Assembly (NCBI RefSeq): GCF_000378825.1
Contig: NZ_KB900388.1
Coordinates: 3,248,425-3,312,424, forward strand
DNA from: Salinispora vitiensis
Lineage (GTDB): Bacteria > Actinomycetota > Actinomycetes > Mycobacteriales > Micromonosporaceae
Reading direction: 5' to 3'
Length of the DNA: 64,000 bases
Position 1 is the stretch's first letter, and each line of letters begins with the position of its first letter. The position numbers and the translations under genes are program-made. Under the pieces are notes generated by a model. The model was not told the DNA's origin and searched no databases. It saw only the letters and a list, made by a program, of their open reading frames with translations. Positions 58,856 through 64,000 of the stretch are shown piece after piece.

Positions 58856-59464
58856 ATGAACCAGTCCCGCCCCAAGGTCAAGCGCTCCCGCGCCCTCGGC
58901 ATCCCCCTGACCCCGAAGTGCGTGCGCTACTTCGAGCGCCGTCCCTTCCCGCCCGGCCAACACGGCCGATCCCGCAAGAGCACCAGCGACTACAAGATCC
59001 GGCTCCTGGAAAAGCAGCGGCTGAAGGCGCAGTACCACGTCAACGAAGGGCAGCTACGGCAGGCATTCACCCGGGCCGCCCGGCTCGAAAGCAAGACCGG
59101 CGAGGCCCTCATCGTCGACCTGGAGACCAGACTGGACGCACTGGTCCTGCGGTCCGGACTGGCACGGACGATCTACCAGGCCCGACAGGCGGTCACCCAC
59201 CGGCACATCACGGTGAACGGACGCCGGGTCGACCGCCCGTCGGCCCGGGTGCGCCCGGATGACGTCATCGCTGTCGCGGCCCGCAGCCGCACCAAGACGC
59301 CCTTCGTCGTCGCGGCGGCTGGGGCACACGCTACGGAAAAGTCCGCGCCCTACCTGTCGGTCAACCTCGCCGACCTGACCGTACGACTGCTCCGGCTACC
59401 GCTACGGTCCGAGGTGCCGGTGACCTGCCAAGAACAACTCGTCGTCGAGTACTACTCGCGCTAG
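58856..59464 (+). CDS. rpsD: Ribosomal protein S4 (uS4), cysteine-motif-free form
   Basis: 202 residues, full S4 length. Start [15 protein letters not shown], then [32 protein letters not shown], the S4 RNA-binding domain ([44 protein letters not shown]) and the usual end [10 protein letters not shown]. The N-terminal four-cysteine metal site found in many bacterial S4 proteins is absent: only one cysteine (near 22) is in that region. The gene stands alone, far from any rpsM-rpsK-rpoA operon, behind an iron-box-like site. It is probably a second copy substituted under iron limitation. It could also be the only rpsD; the rest of the genome would tell. Confidence 0.9.
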   Translation: MNQSRPKVKRSRALGIPLTPKCVRYFERRPFPPGQHGRSRKSTSDYKIRLLEKQRLKAQYHVNEGQLRQAFTRAARLESKTGEALIVDLETRLDALVLRSGLARTIYQARQAVTHRHITVNGRRVDRPSARVRPDDVIAVAARSRTKTPFVVAAAGAHATEKSAPYLSVNLADLTVRLLRLPLRSEVPVTCQEQLVVEYYSR

Positions 59465-59523
59465 GCCTCCGCGCCGGCGCATTGCCGCGCAGGCCAGCCC
59501 GGGCATCATCCGCTACGGAAGAA

Positions 59524-60309
59524 CTAGGGGCATTCCACCGATTTCGTCTCTATCTTCAGCCCACTGGGCCCGATGAAGCTGCTCCACATGGTCGTGAAGT
59601 TGCCACAGGCGGTCGTCCAGGACGAGTTACCTGCCCGGATATCGTCCAAGTGAACGAGCTCCTCGGTCGGCTCGTCGCCATCACCCTCGACGCCGGTGCT
59701 GTAAACCCACGTTCCGGACAGGGCGCGGGGCGAGTAGATGGACGTTTCCAGCTTGTACGGCCCCGACCCGACGATGCGCGAGCACAGCTTGACTTCTTGC
59801 ACGGTGCTGCACTTCTGGGTCGAGCCGGTGCTGGGCTTGGCCGGCGACGACGGTGCCGACACGGTTCGGGTCGGCGCACCGGAGGGGGCGGGCCCGTCGG
59901 TCGCGGCCCCCCCTGCAGACGGCGGGGACGGGGATCCGGATGCGGACGGGGACAGCGAGGGGGACAGTGAGGGGGACGGCACGAGTGCGGCGGTGGTGGT
60001 CGGCGCGGGTTCGGTGCCGGGGAACGTCTCGGCCGCAACCCCGGTCGGTGACGGCTCCGCCGGTGGGTCCGCTAGCACGCTGAAAGCGACCGCGGACAGC
60101 GTGACCGCCAGAGACACCACAACGACCAGGTGTTGACGCCGCAGTCGGGCCGGGAGTAACTGGCTGGCGTGCTCACGCCACCCGGCGCGCCGCTGGACCC
60201 GTACCGCGTTGACCGGCTGTCTGCCCCCGTCGCTCTCCGGTGGCAGCGAGGGGGTGCTGGCGGCCAGCCCTTCCGCAGGAGGGTCACCGGACTTGGGCGA
60301 GTCAGTCAT
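59524..60309 (-). CDS. Single-pass membrane protein with Ser/Pro-rich stalk
   Basis: 261 residues. A cytoplasmic N-terminus (~58 residues) precedes one transmembrane helix (HLVVVVSLAVTLSAVAFSVL, about 59-79). A low-complexity Pro/Ser/Thr/Ala stalk (about 80-165, with repeated SPSLSPS) leads to an outer domain of ~95 residues with four cysteines (QKCSTVQEVKLCS, TTACGNF, SVEC), probably two disulfides. No family recognised; the layout suggests a cell-wall-spanning sensor or decoy. Confidence 0.6.
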   Translation of the reverse strand: MTDSPKSGDPPAEGLAASTPSLPPESDGGRQPVNAVRVQRRAGWREHASQLLPARLRRQHLVVVVSLAVTLSAVAFSVLADPPAEPSPTGVAAETFPGTEPAPTTTAALVPSPSLSPSLSPSASGSPSPPSAGGAATDGPAPSGAPTRTVSAPSSPAKPSTGSTQKCSTVQEVKLCSRIVGSGPYKLETSIYSPRALSGTWVYSTGVEGDGDEPTEELVHLDDIRAGNSSWTTACGNFTTMWSSFIGPSGLKIETKSVECP

Positions 60310-60480
60310 GGGCTCCGATCCCGGGTCTCGAGTGATCGCCGGCGGGCGACGCGAGATCGATTGTGGGCCGAAGGTGAGATCCGGTCAATTCGCTACCGTT
60401 CGATGCTTTAAGGGTTAACGGGGCATTGCCGAGCCGCTATCGTGACTGGCGGCGTGGTCCAGGGGAGCGGGGAGTTACAG

Positions 60481-61197
60481 GTGAACGCGATGACGACGGC
60501 GGGTAAGCGCCTGCTGACCGGTCTGCTCGGCGTGGCCGCCGCGGCCGTGCTGGCGTCGGGCGTGTGGCCGACCGCGGTCGGCCCGTCCGGCCTGGACCTG
60601 GGGTACGGCCTGTCGCGGGCATTTGGGCCGCAGCCGGTGCCGTCGGTGGAGGTACTGCCGGGAGCTGGGTTCGCCGAACGGCAGCAGTCTTCCGGGTACG
60701 ACTACCCCCAATTGTTCACCTGGACGGAAACGTCCGACGGCACCCGGGATGCGGCGACCGGGCTACCGCCGGTGGAGCTGTTCACTCCGTCGATGGGCCT
60801 CTCCATCCTGGGGCCGAGTTGGGCCGACCGGATCGGCCTGGCCGGGCCGCGGCTCGCCACCCAGGGGCTGATCTTGTGGGTGCTCTGGTTGCTGTGGCGC
60901 ATAGTGCGAACGGTTCCGCAGGTGTTCACCCCCGCCAACACGCGCCGGCTGGTCCACATCGGCCTCATCGTGGCGATTGGCGGCAGCGGCGTTCAGCTAC
61001 TCAGCTTCGCAGCTCACCAGGCGATCGTCGCCCGCTCCGCAGCCGCCGGCATCCTGGAGGTCGTCTTCTCGTTCTCCTTGACGCCGCTGATAGTCGGCAC
61101 GCTCGTTCTCCTACTCGCCGCCGCCCTTCGGCAGGGAGTGCGGCTACGAACGGAACTCGACGCGTTGGCGTCGAGGTCCGGGCAGGCGGCGCGCTGA
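60481..61197 (+). CDS. DUF2975-like four-helix membrane protein
   Basis: 238 residues from the GTG at 60481 (GGGGAG 6 bases upstream). Transmembrane segments lie at about 10-30, 125-145, 160-182 and 195-222. The long first outer loop (30-120) is rich in Pro/Gly. FTPANTRRLVHIGLIVAIGG and FSLTPLIVGTLVLLLAAALRQG fit the DUF2975 pattern. Members are usually followed by a small HTH gene of the YozG type; none is found here. Confidence 0.6.
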   Translation: MNAMTTAGKRLLTGLLGVAAAAVLASGVWPTAVGPSGLDLGYGLSRAFGPQPVPSVEVLPGAGFAERQQSSGYDYPQLFTWTETSDGTRDAATGLPPVELFTPSMGLSILGPSWADRIGLAGPRLATQGLILWVLWLLWRIVRTVPQVFTPANTRRLVHIGLIVAIGGSGVQLLSFAAHQAIVARSAAAGILEVVFSFSLTPLIVGTLVLLLAAALRQGVRLRTELDALASRSGQAAR

Positions 61198-61278
61198 TTG
61201 CCGAGCGCGTCGTGCGGGGATGCGGAAACCCCTGACGGCGGCGAGGCGGGGATCAATGACGGCGGGGAGGCGGGGTAA

Positions 61279-61515
61279 CTAACCCTCGTCGTGCGGCTCA
61301 CCGAACCGCACCCGATACCACTTGCGCAGCACGAGCGAGCAGAGAAACAGCCCAGCTGCGGCGAGGAGGAGCCAGCCCGAGTGCCGGCCCGCCGAATGAG
61401 GATCGCGGATAATTTCGTCGAGGAGGACGATCAGACCACTGACGGCGGCGAGGCTGGCGAGGAATGCGGCGAGCACACCCCCGAGGGTGATGACCCCCTC
61501 CGCCCAACTGCGCAT
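61279..61515 (-). CDS. Small two-helix membrane protein
   Basis: 78 residues from the ATG at 61515. Two transmembrane segments, about 8-30 and 46-63, with a charged C-terminus (RKWYRVRFGEPHDEG). Convergent with the DUF2975-like gene. Between them, 61235-61274 has two near-identical GACGGCGGxGAGGCGGGG units. No function assigned. Confidence 0.55.
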   Translation of the reverse strand: MRSWAEGVITLGGVLAAFLASLAAVSGLIVLLDEIIRDPHSAGRHSGWLLLAAAGLFLCSLVLRKWYRVRFGEPHDEG

Positions 61516-61652
61516 GCTCCACCCCCCGAAACAGCGATCGTATGCCGTGGCTTCCACCAACCGGCCGGGGAAGCCCAGGCCGCGTACGGCGGCTACACCT
61601 ACTGACCGGCAGCGGGACAACAACCGCGGGTTCAGCGAACTTACCTCACAAG

Positions 61653-61666
61653 TTCATCAATATCCA
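61653..61666 (+). promoter_or_regulatory. Upstream motif shared with the paralogous protease gene
   Basis: TTCATCAATATCCA, about 40 bases before the protease start in an A+T-rich patch; compare the motif at 5365-5378. Confidence 0.35.
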
Positions 61667-61705
61667 TCTTGTTTAATATCGAGGCCGACGATAGCTTTAC
61701 GCCCC

Positions 61706-62758
61706 ATGAAGTCCACTATGTCGTCGTTCCGTCGGGTTGGTGCCGTCGCCGCAGCCGGCGCACTGGTCGCCAGCGGACTCCTGGGAGCACCCACCCAGGC
61801 CGCACCCGCCGCATCCGCCTCCCCCGAAACCGCCACCAACCTCGCCGAACGCCTCGGCGACCGCACCGCCGGCATCTACGCCGACCACAACGGCACCATG
61901 ATCATCACAGTCACCGACGAGGAAACCGCCCGCCAGGTACGCGCCGAAGGCGCCACCCCAAAACTCGTCACCCGCAGCGCCGCACAACTCCGAGCCGCCA
62001 CCGCCGAACTACAACAATCCGCAAGCATCCCCGGCACCGCCTGGTGGACCGACCCCACCACCAACCAGGTCATCCTCTCCATCGACAGCACCATCACCGG
62101 CGACAAACTCACCCAAGTCAAAGCAGCAGCCGCCCGCACCAACGGCGCCGTCCGCATCGAAGCCCATAACGGCACCCTCAGCACCGACGTCATCGGCGGC
62201 GAAAAGATCTGGAACCAGAAATACCGCTGCAGCCTGGGCTTCAATGTGAAGGACGACAACGACTACTACTTCCTCACCGCCGGGCACTGCATCACCGGGA
62301 CCGAAAACTGGTACGCGGACTCCAGCAGGACAGACCTGATGGGAGCCGCGATCCACAAGAGCTGGCCGGGAGACGACTACGGCATCGTCCGCTACGAAGA
62401 AGGAAAGCACGGCTACGGCCACGTCAAGGTCGACGACAGCTGGCGGGATATCACCGCCCGCGGCTACGCCTGGGTCGGCCAGGACGTCACCCGCACCGGC
62501 TCCACCACCGGGACACACAGCGGCACAGTGCTCGCTGTTGACGGCACGGCCAACTATCCGGAAGGCCCTGTCTACGACCTGATCGTCACCGACATCTGCT
62601 CCGCCTCGGGCGACAGCGGCGGCGCTGTCTTCGCTGACAACTTCGCACTTGGAATCCACTCCGGCGGCCTGGGTGGCGGCTGCCCCAACGACAACGCCCG
62701 CGGCTTCCACCAGTCGGTGGTGGAGGCCCTGGACGCGTACGACGCCTGGGTCTACTGA
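61706..62758 (+). CDS. Secreted streptogrisin-like serine protease (S1 family), second copy
   Basis: 350 residues from the ATG at 61706; ATG at 61718 is an alternative, and neither has a strong ribosome binding site. Signal peptide about 1-33 (ends PTQAAPA, as in the copy at 4188), pro-region about 40-165, catalytic domain with TAGHC (His194), GDDYG (Asp223/224) and GDSGGA (Ser304). Paired cysteines flank His and Ser. Arrangement and signal sequence are clearly homologous to the protease at the left end, so they are dispersed paralogues 56 kb apart. Confidence 0.92.
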   Translation: MKSTMSSFRRVGAVAAAGALVASGLLGAPTQAAPAASASPETATNLAERLGDRTAGIYADHNGTMIITVTDEETARQVRAEGATPKLVTRSAAQLRAATAELQQSASIPGTAWWTDPTTNQVILSIDSTITGDKLTQVKAAAARTNGAVRIEAHNGTLSTDVIGGEKIWNQKYRCSLGFNVKDDNDYYFLTAGHCITGTENWYADSSRTDLMGAAIHKSWPGDDYGIVRYEEGKHGYGHVKVDDSWRDITARGYAWVGQDVTRTGSTTGTHSGTVLAVDGTANYPEGPVYDLIVTDICSASGDSGGAVFADNFALGIHSGGLGGGCPNDNARGFHQSVVEALDAYDAWVY

Positions 62759-62769
62759 CCCACCAGCAG

Positions 62770-62806
62770 GACGGCGGGCCGCCAGCACTACCGGCGGCCC
62801 GCCGTC
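62770..62806. terminator. Bidirectional hairpin terminator
   Basis: GACGGCGGGCCGCC and GGCGGCCCGCCGTC form a perfect 14-bp stem with a 9-base loop between the protease and the converging pentapeptide-repeat gene, slightly overlapping the latter's stop. Confidence 0.8.
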
Positions 62807-63500
62807 AGCCCTCGACTCGGATGCCGGCCGCCTGGGCCAGGCCGTACGAAAGGCTGATCAGATCTTCGTGGTCCACCACGGCGCCCCGCCAGCTGGAGAA
62901 GTCGCCGACACCGTCCAGGGTGCAGCCCCGAAACCGGGTGCCCTCCATCGAGGCGTGATGGAACACCGCACCGGTCAGGTCGCAGCTCCGAAACGTCGCA
63001 CCCCGCAGGTCCGCGTTGGTGAAGTCAGCGCCCTGAAGGTTGCAGTCCTCGAACCACACCGCGTCGAAGGTCGTCATCCGCCACGCCGACAGGTCCACAC
63101 GGCACCCCACCAGCGTCACATCCCGCAGTACGCCGTCCGCCACCGTCACGCCGGTCAACCTGCACTGCTCCAGCCGCACCCGGGCCAGCTCTCCGCCGTC
63201 GGCGCGCAGATTCGCCCAGCTGGAATCCGTCACCAGGCAGTCGGTCACCACCACCTGATCGAGCCGGCACTCGGAGAGGTCCGCCCCACGGAACCGGCAC
63301 TGCCGGAAGGTCACCGTGGCGGCATCCTGGCCGGCCAGCCGCACCCGGTAGAGCGCCTGGCGTTCCAGCGTCGACTCCGGCTCCAGCTCCGTCGCCTCGC
63401 AGAGGCTGACCTCGGGCGGCGGGACCGGGCTACGGGGTTCTCGCTGCTTCCGCGAGCCGGTGGCACGTCGCGGCGCAGAGGATCGGGCAGGCACACCCAC
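62805..63500 (-). CDS. Pentapeptide-repeat protein
   Basis: 231 residues. After a basic, Pro-rich N-terminus (~30 residues) come about 14 A(D/N)LxX-type units from ~55 to ~205 (for example CRFRGADLSECRL, CNLQGADFTNADLRGATFRSCDLTGAVF). These would fold as a right-handed quadrilateral helix. Members can mimic DNA and protect gyrase, but most have no known role. Start GTG at 63500 is uncertain. Confidence 0.85.
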   Translation of the reverse strand: MGVPARSSAPRRATGSRKQREPRSPVPPPEVSLCEATELEPESTLERQALYRVRLAGQDAATVTFRQCRFRGADLSECRLDQVVVTDCLVTDSSWANLRADGGELARVRLEQCRLTGVTVADGVLRDVTLVGCRVDLSAWRMTTFDAVWFEDCNLQGADFTNADLRGATFRSCDLTGAVFHHASMEGTRFRGCTLDGVGDFSSWRGAVVDHEDLISLSYGLAQAAGIRVEG

Positions 63501-63608
63501 ACCCTAGGACCTGGCTGTGACCGTACGGCCGACGTGTCGCGCACCGACATGGGGCGCTGGCGCGACTAAACTCGGTGCTCGAACAAACGTGCCAATCCGG
63601 GGGTGCAG

Positions 63609-63800
63609 GTGTCGAACAATCCCGTAAACCTGAACTGGGTCTTCCGGCCCGATCGCGCCGACCAGGGCCGAATCGCCGAGCATGCCGGTAAGCCGATTCA
63701 CGCCGTGCAGCGGCGCGCCGACGATGGGAGCCGGGTGGAGGTTGTCCTCGTTGACGGCGCCCGGGTGCAGGCGTACCGACATGAGGTCGTGCTCGGCTGA
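63609..63800 (+). CDS. Small hypothetical protein
   Basis: 63 residues from the GTG at 63609 (GTG at 63603 also possible), behind a GGGGG tract. Contains NNPVNLNWVFRPDRADQGR and two short strand-like segments (RVEVVLVDGARVQAYRHEVVL). Hydrophilic, no motif recognised. Confidence 0.5.
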   Translation: MSNNPVNLNWVFRPDRADQGRIAEHAGKPIHAVQRRADDGSRVEVVLVDGARVQAYRHEVVLG

Positions 63801-63836
63801 CCGACAACCGGGGCTCGCGGTCTGCCACCGCGGGCC

Positions 63837-64000
63837 TCACCCCGGGGCCGTTCCGGCCGACCGTCGGAATGGCCCCCAGGCGACGAAGCGTTCGAATAGT
63901 TCGCGGGGGTTTGGTCCGTCGTGGGGGTTGAGGTGGTAGAGGTCGTGCATGGCTTCGTAGCAGAGTCCGGCGAGGTAGATCGATAGGCTCGACTGTCGGG
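63837..64000 (-). CDS. C-terminal end of an unidentified gene, cut by window edge
   Basis: On the minus strand a frame with good coding character enters from the window edge and stops at 63837-63839. The ~53 visible residues include SIYLAGLCYEAMHDLYHLN and PRELFERFVAWGPFRR, which look like a genuine globular protein end. It is too little to assign a family. Confidence 0.55.
   Translation of the reverse strand, partial: RQSSLSIYLAGLCYEAMHDLYHLNPHDGPNPRELFERFVAWGPFRRSAGTAPG

Overview
The window is about 70% G+C with dense, mostly real coding on both strands and GTG/TTG starts behind GGAGG-type ribosome binding sites. It carries WhiB, SigE-family sigma, PadR/ROK regulators, ESX-type WXG proteins, DtxR/IdeR-type iron boxes and streptogrisin-like proteases. 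This fits a filamentous actinomycete; gene content and style point to Micromonosporaceae (Micromonospora/Salinispora type), which is an inference. No phage, insertion sequence, CRISPR array or rRNA was seen. One tRNA (Pro, CGG) is present.

Layout. 1-4094: end of an acyl-CoA carboxylase/acyl-CoA dehydrogenase operon, probably leucine/isovalerate catabolism. 4188-5306: secreted chymotrypsin-like protease; a paralogue lies at 61706-62758. About 5.4-11.5 kb: an accessory stretch of lower G+C with a nucleotidyltransferase, an ImmA/IrrE-like protease, a MAB_1171c-like membrane protein and an XRE regulator, then a minus-strand operon with a YbaB-like protein, a WXG100 protein, a larger WXG-like membrane protein and a small membrane protein. 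11560-12830: SigE-family sigma factor and its membrane partner. 12915-23430: a divergent catabolic locus. ROK repressor, M81 hydrolase and ROK kinase run left; a dipeptide-type ABC importer (lipoprotein, two permeases, fused ATPases) and CutC run right. 23567-26727: two tandem exported beta-helix proteins, bracketed by a direct repeat of the cutC tail and a fossil of a second M81 gene. 27048-33474: HAD phosphatase, membrane Ser/Thr kinase and a giant cyclase-ATPase-TPR regulator.

33477-43296 is a core block in the same order as Mycobacterium tuberculosis Rv3677c-Rv3683: MBL hydrolase, RidA, DUF4177, two Get3/ArsA-like ATPases, WhiB4/WblA, a PASTA penicillin-binding protein and a metallophosphoesterase. 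After the tRNA, 44166-53393 holds two PadR-ABC-FtsX modules in opposite orientation. One includes a translationally coupled 50-residue ORF, and the other has an apparent frameshift in its ATPase. A TetR/DrrAB-like exporter follows (53446-56183).

The most interesting region is 56347-59464, where three iron-box-like 19-mers precede a double DUF1540 protein, a DUF2470 protein, and a divergent pair made of a second DUF2470 protein and a ribosomal protein S4 that lacks the N-terminal four-cysteine metal site. The simplest reading is an iron-starvation set that swaps in a metal-free S4 while mobilising haem iron. This needs a genome-wide check for a cysteine-containing housekeeping S4. The right end holds small membrane proteins, the second protease, a pentapeptide-repeat protein and the C-terminal end of an unknown gene.
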